From positions 32,238 to 96,237 of the forward strand of contig CAVOLE010000053.1 in the NCBI GenBank assembly GCA_963696665.1: 64,000 nt of DNA, in the 5' to 3' direction. The notes under the pieces were generated by a model. That model saw only the letters and a list, made by a program, of their open reading frames with translations. It made no database searches and had not been told where the DNA came from. The number at the start of each line of letters is the position of its first letter. Positions within the stretch are counted from its first letter, which is position 1. Source of the stretch: Roseiarcus sp963696665. GTDB lineage: Bacteria > Pseudomonadota > Alphaproteobacteria > Rhizobiales > Beijerinckiaceae. Positions 26,374-35,643 of the stretch are shown here, in pieces. The translations under genes and the position numbers were made by a program.

Positions 26374-26558
26374 CGCACCCTCGCTCAACTCGGCGCCGGA
26401 CGAGCCGTCGCTGCCGCGCAAGCATGCGCCGCGAACCTTGCCCGAGGTCCAAACATAGACCCCCTCGTCATAGGCGCCCCTTTACTCGTTGGGTTGGAGC
26501 GAATGGGTGGCGCGCTTGCCTAGCGGGCGCTAAGAGGCCGTATGCGCCGGAGAGCAGT

Positions 26559-27629
26559 ATGAGCTTCCCCATCCTGGATAACATCGCCAAGAGCCCGCGG
26601 CACACCACCTTCTATCTTTCGCACGGCGCCATGCGAGCGCCGCCGATCGTCTTCCTGCACGGGTGGCCAGAGATGTCGATCTCCTGGCGCGGGCAACTTC
26701 CTGTTTTTGGCGAACTCGGCTTTCGCGCGATTGCGCCGGACATGCGCGGCTATGGCCGCTCCACCGTCTATCCGCGCCATGAGGACTATCCGCTTGAGCA
26801 AGTCGTCGCCGACATGATTGACCTTCTGGATTCGCTCAACACGGAAAAGGCGATCTGGGTCGGACACGATTGGGGCGCGCCAGTCGTCTGGTCGATCGCC
26901 CAGCACCATCCGGAACGCTGTCACGGCGTCGCCAACCTTTGTGTGCCTTATTTCCCGAACGGCTTCGCGGTCGAGACCGTCGTTCCGCTGGCCGACAGAA
27001 GCATCTATCCAGCCGACAAGTTTCCGGCCGCGCAATGGGACTATCAGTTGTTCTATCGCGAAAATTTCGCCATTGCGCAGGCCGGCTTCGAGAGCAATGT
27101 CGGCGCAACCATCCGGGCGCTCTTTCGCGCCGGCGATCCCGAGGCCAAAGGGAAGCCCGCGCGCACTGCGTTCGTCAGCGCCAACCGAGGTTATTTTGGC
27201 CCTGGCAACTCGAGCGCGCCTGACCTTCCCCGCGACCCGGCTGTGCTCAACGAGGAGGACGAGCATCGTTACGCGTCGTCGCTCGAGCGCAATGGCTTCT
27301 TCGGGCCGTGCAGTTGGTACATGAACTGGAAGGCCAATCTCGCTTATGCCGAGCGCGCGAGAGCCAACTGGCGGCTCAACATGCCTGTGCTCTTCCTGCA
27401 CGCCGCTTACGATGCTATCTGCGAGACGCTCGCCTCGCGCCTGGCCGAGCCGATGCGCGCCCACTGTCACAACCTCATGGAGGCGACCATCCCGTCGGGC
27501 CATTGGATGGCGCAAGAAAAACCGGTCGAGGTCAATGCGGCGCTGGCGCAGTGGCTGGCCTCGCAGTTTCCCATGCTATGGGCCGCGCTTCCGCTTCCGC
27601 GGAACGACGAACTCATTCCGTTGCGCTGA
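26559..27629 (+). CDS. Epoxide hydrolase-type alpha/beta hydrolase
   Basis: The ATG at 26559 follows GGAG at 6 bases and yields 356 aa. Fold marks are FLHGWPEMSISWRGQ (oxyanion-hole HGWP), the nucleophile Asp in WVGHDWGAPVVW, and the general base His in IPSGHWMAQEKP. The HDWG nucleophile elbow separates it from Ser-type hydrolases. It would open epoxides or dehalogenate small molecules, with unknown substrate. It sits inside the flagellar block on the opposite strand and splits flhA from fliQ, so it is a later insertion. Confidence 0.85.
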   Translation: MSFPILDNIAKSPRHTTFYLSHGAMRAPPIVFLHGWPEMSISWRGQLPVFGELGFRAIAPDMRGYGRSTVYPRHEDYPLEQVVADMIDLLDSLNTEKAIWVGHDWGAPVVWSIAQHHPERCHGVANLCVPYFPNGFAVETVVPLADRSIYPADKFPAAQWDYQLFYRENFAIAQAGFESNVGATIRALFRAGDPEAKGKPARTAFVSANRGYFGPGNSSAPDLPRDPAVLNEEDEHRYASSLERNGFFGPCSWYMNWKANLAYAERARANWRLNMPVLFLHAAYDAICETLASRLAEPMRAHCHNLMEATIPSGHWMAQEKPVEVNAALAQWLASQFPMLWAALPLPRNDELIPLR

Positions 27630-27645
27630 CGAACGCATGCGGCGG

Positions 27646-27915
27646 CTACTTATACCCCTGCTCGATCCGCGCGTAGATCGACTGGGTGAAGATCGAGAAC
27701 TTAGCCCCGACGAATGAGGCCGTGAGAGTCATGGCCAAAAAGACCGCGATCATCTTAGGCACGAAGGTGAGCGTCATCTCCTGTATCTGGGTCAGAGCCT
27801 GCAAGAGCGCGATCGCCACGCCAACCACCATCGCCGCGCCGACGCAAGGACCCGCGCCGACCACCACCATCCAGATCGCCGACTGGACGAGATCGATCGC
27901 GTCGCCTTCGTTCAT
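27646..27915 (-). CDS. fliQ: Flagellar export gate protein FliQ
   Basis: This 89-residue protein has two membrane helices: AIDLVQSAIWMVVVGAGPCV leading into GAAMVVGVAIALLQALTQIQ, the conserved QIQEMTLTFVPKM, and a second helix. Size and order are typical for FliQ. It overlaps flgD by 4 bases and is the last gene of its minus-strand run. Confidence 0.93.
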   Translation of the reverse strand: MNEGDAIDLVQSAIWMVVVGAGPCVGAAMVVGVAIALLQALTQIQEMTLTFVPKMIAVFLAMTLTASFVGAKFSIFTQSIYARIEQGYK

Positions 27916-28319
27916 TGGACGCTCGCGCCATTGGCGAGCGAAACGGTTCCGCCGTTCGTCAGCGTGGCGACTGCGCCCGCGCTCGTGACGCTGACCGAGG
28001 CGACCTCGCCTGACGTCGAGCCGTCGGCGGAAGTGACCGTTCTGCCGATCAGTTGCTCGGCCTGACTGAGCGAGCTCGACGTTAGGAGCGAGGCCAGCGT
28101 CGTGTTGGTCTGCACCGCCTGCCCGACCTCGGAGACGGTCGCGAGCTGCGACACCATCTGCGACGGATCCATCGGCTGCGTCGGGTCCTGGTTCTTCATC
28201 TCCGCCATGAGAAGGGTCAGGAAATCGTTATAGCTAAGGCTTTGCGTCGCAGAGCTCGCCGTCGACGAGCCGGTCGATGCGGTTGTGGACGAAACGGGGG
28301 TGGTGGCGTTGACGGTCAT
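27912..28319 (-). CDS. flgD: Hook-capping protein FlgD
   Basis: This 135-residue protein has a Ser/Thr-rich start, then the defining LSYNDFLTLLMAEMKNQDPT and PMDPSQMVSQLATVSEVGQA. It is short: the C-terminal immunoglobulin-like part of enterobacterial FlgD (about 230 aa) is reduced to a small ADGSTSGEVASVSVTSAG region, as in many alphaproteobacteria. It caps the growing hook. It is coupled to fliQ by a 4-base overlap and lies 15 bases from flbT. Confidence 0.92.
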   Translation of the reverse strand: MTVNATTPVSSTTASTGSSTASSATQSLSYNDFLTLLMAEMKNQDPTQPMDPSQMVSQLATVSEVGQAVQTNTTLASLLTSSSLSQAEQLIGRTVTSADGSTSGEVASVSVTSAGAVATLTNGGTVSLANGASVQ

Positions 28320-28334
28320 GGCGTTCTCCTCATT

Positions 28335-28739
28335 TCAGGCGGCGCTCGGGGCCTCGGCGAGCGGCTGAAGCTCCTTGTCCTCGAGGGCGAACAGGCCGCG
28401 CAAAGCTTTCAGCGCCTCGAAATTGCGGCCGCGGAGGAGCGACGCGTCGACGCTCTTGAGGCCCGCGGTCAAATCAGGCGCGCGATAGGCTTGAAGCGCG
28501 GATTCGATCAGCGAACGGGCGAGCGGCGTCGCGCTGGCGCCGGCCGTGGGGTCCATCAGCATGATCTGGACGGCGAAATAGATCTGGCGGGTGAGCGTCG
28601 TCGCCTGCTCGGCCTGCATCACATGGTTCTCGAGCAGGAAGGTCACTTCGTTCAGGAGTTCGATCGACGCCTTTCGGTCAATACGGATGACCGCGCCATT
28701 GATGAAGAACCGTTCCCCGGCTCTGAGCGTGATGTTCAT
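28335..28739 (-). CDS. flbT: Flagellin mRNA repressor FlbT
   Basis: This 134-residue protein begins MNITLRAGERFFINGAVIRI and contains TFLLENHVMQAEQATTLTRQ and YFAVQIMLMDP, all characteristic of FlbT. In Caulobacter it binds the flagellin mRNA leader and shortens its life until the hook is complete. It follows flaF by 13 bases, the usual pair. No flagellin gene is in the window. Confidence 0.95.
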   Translation of the reverse strand: MNITLRAGERFFINGAVIRIDRKASIELLNEVTFLLENHVMQAEQATTLTRQIYFAVQIMLMDPTAGASATPLARSLIESALQAYRAPDLTAGLKSVDASLLRGRNFEALKALRGLFALEDKELQPLAEAPSAA

Positions 28740-28752
28740 GCCGCGATGACCC

Positions 28753-29100
28753 TCATTTCAGCCCGTCGCGGATCAGCTCGTTGATTTCGATCATCGGCGT
28801 CAGGTCGTTGGTCAGGCCGCCGCGCACGCGGTCGATCTCCTTCATCATCCAGATGCCGATCGACATGATTCCGGCTCTGAGCTGATCCGACAACTCGTTG
28901 TTCGGATCCTTGAGGTCGTCGATGAAAATCGTCCATAGGCGGCGGAGATAGAACAAAGCGTCAATTCGCTCGCGCGACTGCGGACCCTTCTCCTGAGCCG
29001 CGCGCAGCATCCCGATCACGCGATCCATCGCCGCGCGTTCGCGGGCGCGCATCGTCTGGCGGGATTCTTCGATCACGTCGTTGTAAGCGAATTCGTACAT
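28753..29100 (-). CDS. flaF: Flagellin synthesis regulator FlaF
   Basis: This 115-residue protein (MYEFAYNDVIEESRQTMRAR) includes LFYLRRLWTIFIDDLKDPNN and LSDQLRAGIMSIGIWMMKEI, both diagnostic of FlaF. It promotes flagellin synthesis and secretion opposite to FlbT. It is 16 bases from flgL and 13 from flbT within one operon. Confidence 0.95.
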   Translation of the reverse strand: MYEFAYNDVIEESRQTMRARERAAMDRVIGMLRAAQEKGPQSRERIDALFYLRRLWTIFIDDLKDPNNELSDQLRAGIMSIGIWMMKEIDRVRGGLTNDLTPMIEINELIRDGLK

Positions 29101-29116
29101 CGCGCCCTTTCACGCT

Positions 29117-30184
29117 TCACGGCACCGGGAGGTATTGCGTCAAATTCAACTGCGATAGGCGCGAGGTAAGCTCGTAGGCCATCTGGACCTGATTGGTCAG
29201 GCTGGTGATCTGAGCCGCCGTAGCCGTCGTGTTGACGTTGTCGAGAGCGCCGACCTGGTCTTGCAGGATCGTGAGTTGCGAGCTCATCGAATTGGTGGCG
29301 TCAGTGACCGCGCTCTGGGTCGAGCCGAGCCCGGCCTGAAGGTTGATCATCGAGTTCACGCCCTGTGAGAGTAGCGAGGAGGCGGTCGTCGCGACGGCCT
29401 GCTGCGCGTCGCTGCTGAGGGCGGACCCGCCGAACTCGCTCAGCATGGCGTAGGCTTGGGCGAGCTCTTGAAAGCCCGGCTGATTGGCGTTGGTCGACGT
29501 TGTGACGGTCTGACCGGGCGCGACCTCGGCGCTCGTATTGACGCTCGAGGCTGACGACCAGTCCGCGCTCCACGAAGCCCCTTGGAAGAGCGCCGCGAAC
29601 GGCCCGGAAAGAAAGCTTTGGATGTCCGACGCAGAGATGTTCGCGGCAGCCGGATCGGTCGGCAGGACGCCGAATGTGGTCTGAAAAGCCTGGTCGATCG
29701 CTGTCTTGGCGACCGACGGCGGGGTCGAATAATAGTCCGCCATCGGCGCGACGGCGGAATTGATTCCGCCGAATACATATTGATCGCCCGACGTCGTATT
29801 GGCCCCGCTGATCAGCGACTGCAGCCCCGATTGGCCCATGTCCTGAAGCGAGACGTCGGAATTGGCGTCCTGCGTCGAGCCTGCGAGATTGTCGAGCGTC
29901 GTCTGCGCGGTTGTCTGGATGGCCGATAGCGCGTTCTGCGCCGTCGACAGGCTGGTCGACACGACGCTGTTGCCGGTGGTCAGCGTCTCAAGCTGGCCGA
30001 CCTGCTCCTTAAGCGAGAGTTCGTAGCCGGACTGGTCGCCGAGCTGCAACCCGAGATTGGCGTATTCGCCGGTCGACATTTCCGTCATCGCGCTCGTGAG
30101 CTGCGACTGAGCTTGCATAACCGGCGCCACCAGGCTGTTGGCCAGGTAGTTGGTCGAAACGAAGTTTGCGCCCACGGTGGTCAT
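29117..30184 (-). CDS. flgL: Hook-filament junction protein FlgL
   Basis: This 355-residue flagellin-fold protein has an N-terminal helix MQAQSQLTSAMTEMSTGEYA, YELSLKEQVGQLETLTTGNS, VSTSLSTAQNALSAIQTTAQ, and a C-terminal helix TNQVQMAYELTSRLSQLNLT. It contacts the first flagellin ring. It overlaps flgK by 4 bases, so the two junction proteins are translated together. Confidence 0.9.
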   Translation of the reverse strand: MTTVGANFVSTNYLANSLVAPVMQAQSQLTSAMTEMSTGEYANLGLQLGDQSGYELSLKEQVGQLETLTTGNSVVSTSLSTAQNALSAIQTTAQTTLDNLAGSTQDANSDVSLQDMGQSGLQSLISGANTTSGDQYVFGGINSAVAPMADYYSTPPSVAKTAIDQAFQTTFGVLPTDPAAANISASDIQSFLSGPFAALFQGASWSADWSSASSVNTSAEVAPGQTVTTSTNANQPGFQELAQAYAMLSEFGGSALSSDAQQAVATTASSLLSQGVNSMINLQAGLGSTQSAVTDATNSMSSQLTILQDQVGALDNVNTTATAAQITSLTNQVQMAYELTSRLSQLNLTQYLPVP

Positions 30185-31683
30185 GCGGCCTGCAACAGGG
30201 CCGAAAACATGCTGCCCACGGTCGTCAGTAGCTTCGCGGTCGAAGCGTAGGAGTTTTCGAGGTTCAGCATGTTCGTCATTTCGGTGTCCAGATTGACGCC
30301 GGTTGCGTTCGACAGCGCTGATGTCGCCTGCGTTGCAACCGCGTTCTGATAGGAGGAGGCGTCGCTGGCCTGCTGGTTCTGCGCTTGCACCCAGCTTACC
30401 GAGGCGTTGGCGTAGTCGGTGAGGCTGGCCGATGAGTCGAGGCCTGCGGACGGGTCGAAACTCTGCGTCGCGCTGATCTGGCCGATGAGCTCCTGAATGC
30501 GCCCGGTGTAGCTGGCCGCGCCGGTCGTATTGTAGCTGTAGGCTGGGTTCCCGGGGTCGGAGATCCCGCCGTCGCGCAACAACGTCGGATCGCCCCCCTG
30601 CGAGGGGTCGACATTCGGATTGACCTCGATCGCGGCGGCAAGACCGGTCGTCGCCGACATCGAGGGCAGGCTCGTCGCTCCCGACGTAGTGAACAGGCCC
30701 GGCAGCGAGGGCAGCGTAGGAGTCGCCGATTGATCGCTTTCGGCGAAAGCGTTGATGAGGCCGCCGGCGATCTGGTCGAGCTGAGCCTGATATTCGGGCG
30801 CGAGCGTATCGCGCACCGCGGCGTATCCCGCGAGCGCGCCCGATTGGATGGGCATCGGCGAATTGGCGCCAGTGATCGGCACGCCGCCGACGGTGACCGC
30901 TCCTCCAGTCGCGCCATCGACCAGCGTTGGAGTCGCGGTGAAAGAAACGGTGCGCGGCGTGTCCTGGAACAGGGTGACGCCGCTGTCGGTGTAGATCGAC
31001 TCCGAGCCATTGGCGGCCACGGTCGTCGAAACGCCGATCTGCTGCGCGAGCTGGGTCACGATCGAGTTGCGCGTATCTTGGGCGCTCGAAATATTGGCGC
31101 CGGTCTGCAGCCCGGTGACCACCGTGTTGTTGGCGGCCGTGAACTGATTGAGCAGCGAATTGATGGTGCTGACCGACGAGGCCATGTCCTGGTCGGCCGT
31201 TTCTCGCACCTGCTCAACCGTCGCGCTCGCGCTGTTGAGCGACGAGGTGAGATCCGAGGCGGCCGACACCACAGCGTCGGCGGCGGACGACGAGGTCGGC
31301 GAGTTTGCATAGGTTGTCAGCGCGCTTTGCAGGTTGGCCAGCATGGCGGAGGGGGAGGCGCCGTTCTGGTCGGCGCCCGAGGTCGAGGAAGCCGATGCGC
31401 TGTCGTCGACGGTTTGGGCGAGCGTCGTCAATCCGTCGGAGATCGCCTGCTGGGTCGCCGCTTGCGAGGTCGAGCTCGACACCTGCTCCAGTAGCGCCGC
31501 GTTGGCCTCGCGGGTGATTGAGGCCACATCGGCGCCGCCGTAGGAGTTCGTCACGACATTCGCGATCTCGCGCGAATAGCCGGCCGTGTTGACGTTGGCG
31601 ATATTGTTGGAGACGACAGCCGTCTGCGCCGCATTGGCGGCGAAGGACGAGCTGATGACGTTGAACGCGGTCGACAGGCTCAT
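30181..31683 (-). CDS. flgK: Hook-filament junction protein FlgK
   Basis: This 500-residue protein begins MSLSTAFNVISSSFAANAAQ, then SNNIANVNTAGYSRE, the rod/hook-family N-terminal motif. The middle is Ser/Ala/Thr-rich and the C-terminus reads TEMTNMLNLENSYASTAKLL followed by TVGSMFSALL. It joins hook to filament together with FlgL. It lies 23 bases after flgE and overlaps flgL by 4. Confidence 0.92.
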   Translation of the reverse strand: MSLSTAFNVISSSFAANAAQTAVVSNNIANVNTAGYSREIANVVTNSYGGADVASITREANAALLEQVSSSTSQAATQQAISDGLTTLAQTVDDSASASSTSGADQNGASPSAMLANLQSALTTYANSPTSSSAADAVVSAASDLTSSLNSASATVEQVRETADQDMASSVSTINSLLNQFTAANNTVVTGLQTGANISSAQDTRNSIVTQLAQQIGVSTTVAANGSESIYTDSGVTLFQDTPRTVSFTATPTLVDGATGGAVTVGGVPITGANSPMPIQSGALAGYAAVRDTLAPEYQAQLDQIAGGLINAFAESDQSATPTLPSLPGLFTTSGATSLPSMSATTGLAAAIEVNPNVDPSQGGDPTLLRDGGISDPGNPAYSYNTTGAASYTGRIQELIGQISATQSFDPSAGLDSSASLTDYANASVSWVQAQNQQASDASSYQNAVATQATSALSNATGVNLDTEMTNMLNLENSYASTAKLLTTVGSMFSALLQAA

Positions 31684-31706
31684 CGAAGCTCCTCAGACTT
31701 TCGACC

Positions 31707-32952
31707 TTACGGCTTCAGCCCGTTGAGGACGTCGAGAATGTTGGCGCCGGTCTGGAACACTTTGGAGTTGGCCTCATACGCGCTCTGGGCCTGGATCATG
31801 TCCGTCAGTTCCGTGGCCAGGTCGACCGTCGAGTTTTCCAGCGACGCGGCTTCGATCGAGCCAAAGCCGGCGCCGCCGGCCGTGCCCAAGAATACCGGGC
31901 CCGAAGCGGACGTCGGCAGATAGGCGCCGCCGTTGACCGAGGCGAGATTGTCGGGGCTCACCACATTGGCGAGCGGAATCTCGTAGGCGACGCTGGACGT
32001 CCCGTTCGCGTAGTTGAACGTCAAGGATCCGCTCGTCGAGATGGAGACGCCGCTGATGCCGCTCGGCGCGTTCCCGTTCGCGGTCGCGGCGGTTACGTTG
32101 AACCCCGCGGCAAGCTGCGTCATGTTGCCGAGATCAAGGCTCATCGTCTGCCCGTTCGGCACCGCGATCGAAAGCGGCGAGCCGGAGGTGAGCGCGCCGG
32201 TGGTCGGATTGAAGGCCAGGGTCTGCGTGGCGAGCGGACCTGACGAATAGGGAAAACCGCCGCTGGCGGAAGCTGTCGACGCATCGTATGCGTCCACCTC
32301 CCAGGTGTTGGACCCGGTGTTGGTGAAATAAAGATTGATCGTGTGCGAGCCGCCGAGATTGTCGTAGACGACAAGCGAGGTGGCTTCTGTATAGGTCGAG
32401 CTCGCCGAATTGGTTGACGGCAGATTGGCGGCGGCGACCGGGGTCGCCGTGGACGGCAGATTGGCGGTCAACGAGCCAGCGGTGGTCGCCGTCGCGGTCT
32501 GCCCGGCGTTGACGACGTTCACCTTCTGCAGGCCGGTCAGCGAGTTCGCGGCGAGCGGCGAAACGCCGTTCTGCACGTTCGCCGCCATCAGGTAGTAGCC
32601 GGCGCTGTTGACGAGGTTGCCCGAGGCGTCGGGCGTGAAGGAGCCGTTGCGCGTCAGATAGAGCGTGCCGCTGGCGTCGGACACGACGAAAAATCCAGAG
32701 CCCTGGACGGCGAGATCGGTCGCTGTCGAAGTCGAGACAACACTGCCCTGTAGCGAGTTGAGGGAGACTTGACTCGTCGAGACGCCGCCAAAATCCTGGG
32801 AGCCGTTGGCGATCTGATCGACCAGAGTTCGAGAAGTCCGTCTCGACATTCTTGTAGCCGGTGGTGTTGGAGTTGGCGACATTCTGGGAAATCGTCGACA
32901 GCCAGTTGGAATTGGCCTGCATGCCCGAAACGCTGGTGTTGAGAATGCTCAT
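31707..32952 (-). CDS. flgE: Flagellar hook protein FlgE, one frameshift near the start
   Basis: The N-terminal motif MSILNTSVSGMQANSNWLST then ISQNVANSNTTGYKNVETDF reads in one frame up to about 32828. The rest (TLVDQIANGSQDFGGVSTSQ, AVQGSGFFVVSDASGTLYLT, and the C-terminal VDLATELTDMIQAQSAYEAN) reads in another. Removing one base restores a 414-residue hook protein of normal length. The rest of the hook pathway is intact here, so a genuine break would be surprising. It lies 80 bases after fliP. Confidence 0.92.
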
Positions 32953-33032
32953 GGAGACTCCTCGCGGGGATGGCCCATTTGAGGCGCGCGGCCTTGCGCG
33001 AGGCTGGCGCCGATGGACCCTCAGGCGCTCGA

Positions 33033-33767
33033 TCAGCTTGCCGAGCGCACCAGACTTCCGATCAAGAGGTTCCAGCCGTCGATCAGCACGAAGAACAGGA
33101 TCTTGACGGGGAGCGAGATCACCGAGGGCGGCAGCATCATCATGCCCATCGACATCGTCAGCGTCGCGACGATCATGTCGATGACCAGGAACGGCAACAC
33201 GATCAGGAACCCGATCTCGAAGCCTCGGCGGAGCTCGGAAATCATGAAGGCCGGGATGAGCAGCCTCAAGTCCGCTTTCGAGCGGTCGGTGACGTCGAAA
33301 CGCCCTTTGGACAGGCTCTCGAACAGCGCCATATCCTTCTCCCGAACCTGGCTGAGCATGAATTCCCGGAACGGCTCGGCGACTGCGGCCAGCGCCTGCT
33401 GCTGACTGATCTGATTGTCCATGAGCGGCTTCAGGCCGTTTTGCCAGGCGCGGTCGAAAGTCGGCGCCATGACAAAGAAGGTCATGAACAGCGACAGGCT
33501 GATGAGGACGAGATTGGCCGGCGCGCTCTGTAAGCCGAGGCCGGAGCGCAGAAATGAAAGCGCGACGATGAACCGCGTGAAGCTTGTGACCATGATGAGA
33601 AGGCCTGGCGCGACCGACAGCACGGTCAGAATCGCGACGAGCTCGATGATGCGGCCGCTTGCGGTGGCCCCGCCGGCGGGAATCAAAGAGTTCAGATCGA
33701 CGGTCTGAGCCGCAGCTGGACAGCTTGCCGCCAGAAGCGCGACGATGAAGCAGATTGTCCGTCTCAT
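33033..33767 (-). CDS. fliP: Flagellar export gate protein FliP
   Basis: This 244-residue protein has a cleavable signal (residues 1-20), then the FliP signatures APGLLIMVTSFTRFIVALSF, RSGLGLQSAPANLVLISLSL and FLMTFFVMAPTFDRAW. The conserved end is RRGFEIGFLIVLPFLVIDMI with SMGMMMLPP and PVKILFFVLIDGWNLL. It forms the core export channel with FliQ and FliR. It overlaps fliL by 4 bases. Confidence 0.96.
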   Translation of the reverse strand: MRRTICFIVALLAASCPAAAQTVDLNSLIPAGGATASGRIIELVAILTVLSVAPGLLIMVTSFTRFIVALSFLRSGLGLQSAPANLVLISLSLFMTFFVMAPTFDRAWQNGLKPLMDNQISQQQALAAVAEPFREFMLSQVREKDMALFESLSKGRFDVTDRSKADLRLLIPAFMISELRRGFEIGFLIVLPFLVIDMIVATLTMSMGMMMLPPSVISLPVKILFFVLIDGWNLLIGSLVRSAS

Positions 33768-34240
33768 TGCACCACCAATGTTCGGATCAGGAACGCGCGC
33801 ACTTTGCCCCCGCTGCGGGTCGCCGCCCGCTCGTTGAGGTCTTGGCGAATGTTTTCGAGGCCGATCGGCCCTTCAAGCTGATGCAACGAGACGGTCCTGA
33901 GATAGGCGAGGACGTCGTCGCCAATTTGGCCCGCTACGGCTTCGGGATGCGCCAAGGTCTTGGGGTCAAAAATGATCGAACCTTCGAGCCGAACCCACGT
34001 GTCCTGCGGCGCGCCCAGGTTGGTGACGATCGGCGGCAAATCGACAATTGTCGCCGCCTCGACTGGCGCCCTGGCCGGCGTCACCACCGCCTTGTCCGTT
34101 CCTGCGGCAGGGGCCGGGCGCAACGCCTCGAAGGCGGCGCCGGCGCAGAGGGCGAGACCGATCACAATCGCCATTTCGATCAGTGATCCTCGCGGCGACC
34201 TCTTCGCGGCTACGGTTTGGGCCGAGGCGGAATCAGACAT
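33764..34240 (-). CDS. fliL: Flagellar basal-body-associated protein FliL
   Basis: This 158-residue protein has one N-terminal membrane helix (about residues 22-42, MAIVIGLALCAGAAFEAL) and a periplasmic domain with TWVRLEGSIIFDPKTLAHPE, a helix DDVLAYLRTVSLHQL and the end VRAFLIRTLVVQ. FliL stabilises stator units around the motor. It lies 12 bases from flgH and overlaps fliP by 4. Confidence 0.88.
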   Translation of the reverse strand: MSDSASAQTVAAKRSPRGSLIEMAIVIGLALCAGAAFEALRPAPAAGTDKAVVTPARAPVEAATIVDLPPIVTNLGAPQDTWVRLEGSIIFDPKTLAHPEAVAGQIGDDVLAYLRTVSLHQLEGPIGLENIRQDLNERAATRSGGKVRAFLIRTLVVQ

Positions 34241-34252
34241 GAGCCGCTCCGG

Positions 34253-34966
34253 CTAGAATGGCCTGACGGCGTCGTAAACTTGTTGTCCCCAAGCCGGCTG
34301 CTGAAAGTCGGTCTGACGACCACGGCCGCCGTAGGAGATGCGGGCCTCGGCGATCCGGTCATAAGCGACGGTGTTGTTGTTCGAGATGTCGAGTGGATTT
34401 ACGATGCCCGCGACGGTTAGCTGGCGCATCTCGTAGTTGACGCGCACTTCCTGCGATCCCGAGATGACAAGATTGCCATTCGGGAGGACGCGGGTGACGA
34501 CCGCCGCCACCGACACCTGAATCTGCTCGGACCTATCTATGTTTCCCGTACCCTGAGTCGAGGCTGAGGACGTGAGGTCGCCTTGAAGTTTGGCGGGCTG
34601 GTTGGACGACGAGGACGACGAGCCGTTGTTGTAGCCAAAGTCGATCACGCCGCTGTCGGTGGTTGTTTGCGAGCGGCCCGAGGCGTTGCCCAGCGTCGCC
34701 TTGTCGTTGATCGAAATGAGCACGCGCACGATGTCGCCGACGTTGGCGATGCGTGGCTGGCTGTAGAGGGACGGCGGCGTTCCATTTCCGGAAGGCGGAG
34801 GCATGGGAAGCACTTTCGCGCTCTGGATGCTCGCCGTCTCCTCTGTCACGAGCCCTGAGCCGACAGGCGAGAAGAAGGGCTCGCGCATGAATTCGCTGGC
34901 GCTCGTCCAGCAGCCGCTCATCGACATTGCGATCGCGAGCAAAAGCGGCGGCAGAACGAGCCGCAT
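34253..34966 (-). CDS. flgH: Flagellar L-ring lipoprotein FlgH
   Basis: This 237-residue protein has a lipoprotein signal ending MSMSGCW with Cys19 as the lipidated residue. Ring motifs are VGDIVRVLISINDKATLGNA, VAAVVTRVLPNGNLVISGSQ and VNYEMRQLTVAGIVNPLDIS then NNTVAYDRIAEARISYGGRG. It forms the outer-membrane ring. It overlaps the motE gene by one base. Confidence 0.95.
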   Translation of the reverse strand: MRLVLPPLLLAIAMSMSGCWTSASEFMREPFFSPVGSGLVTEETASIQSAKVLPMPPPSGNGTPPSLYSQPRIANVGDIVRVLISINDKATLGNASGRSQTTTDSGVIDFGYNNGSSSSSSNQPAKLQGDLTSSASTQGTGNIDRSEQIQVSVAAVVTRVLPNGNLVISGSQEVRVNYEMRQLTVAGIVNPLDISNNNTVAYDRIAEARISYGGRGRQTDFQQPAWGQQVYDAVRPF

Positions 34967-35547
34967 CAGGACTTTTTCCCCGCGCCATTCGCGCCCGAAA
35001 GAACGACCGCAAGCTTGCTCGCCCGGTCCGCCTCCATCTCATTGAGGATGGCCCCCGCCGTCCCGGCCTTGAGTTTACCCAAGATCGCCGCCGCCATTTG
35101 GTCGTCCATTGCGGCGATCTGGGTGGCGGCCGTCTCCGGCTGCATTTTGGCGTAAATGGCGACGAGGTCGTCGCTCGCTGACTTGAGCATCGCATCTCGC
35201 TTGGCCACCCACTCCTGCACTGAGGCTTCCGCTTTTTCGAGATCGGCAAGTCGCTGCTTGACCTGCGCGTCGAGCTCACCGAGCTGTTTCCTCTCCCAGG
35301 CGATGCGCGCCTCGGCGATCGACGGGCCAGCGTTGGCGCAGAAGCGGCTGGCTTCGATATCCGGCGCTTTGTTTGCCATGGCTATATCCGGCGCTTTGTC
35401 CGCAGCGGCTTTTGGCTTCCCCTTATCGTGCGCCCGCCCGTCCTGAGCGAACGAGGGACAGGCCAGGAGAACGACGGCGAGGCTAAGCGCCACGCGCCCG
35501 CCACAGGATCGGGCCGTCAGGCTTTGCGACAGGGAAAGAGATGGCAT
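34966..35547 (-). CDS. motE: MotE-like flagellar chaperone (MgtE intracellular N-domain)
   Basis: This 193-residue exported protein has a signal region (residues 15-35, ALSLAVVLLACPSFAQ), a coiled coil (WERKQLGELDAQVKQRLADL, EKAEASVQEWVAKRDAML) and an MgtE N-like bundle (YAKMQPETAATQIAAMDDQM, ILGKLKAGTAGAILNEM). In Sinorhizobium MotE is the periplasmic chaperone for MotC. A 7-residue element, KAPDIAM / KAPDIEA, occurs twice near residues 51-65. It sits between flgI and flgH. Confidence 0.82.
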   Translation of the reverse strand: MPSLSLSQSLTARSCGGRVALSLAVVLLACPSFAQDGRAHDKGKPKAAADKAPDIAMANKAPDIEASRFCANAGPSIAEARIAWERKQLGELDAQVKQRLADLEKAEASVQEWVAKRDAMLKSASDDLVAIYAKMQPETAATQIAAMDDQMAAAILGKLKAGTAGAILNEMEADRASKLAVVLSGANGAGKKS

Positions 35548-35643
35548 GTGTCGGCCTCTAGGATGGGCATGATGCTCGACCGTGTGGCTTGCGCTGGGCT
35601 GACTTAGGTTAACGCGAATTCACCCGGCGCCGGCCGCGGTCGA

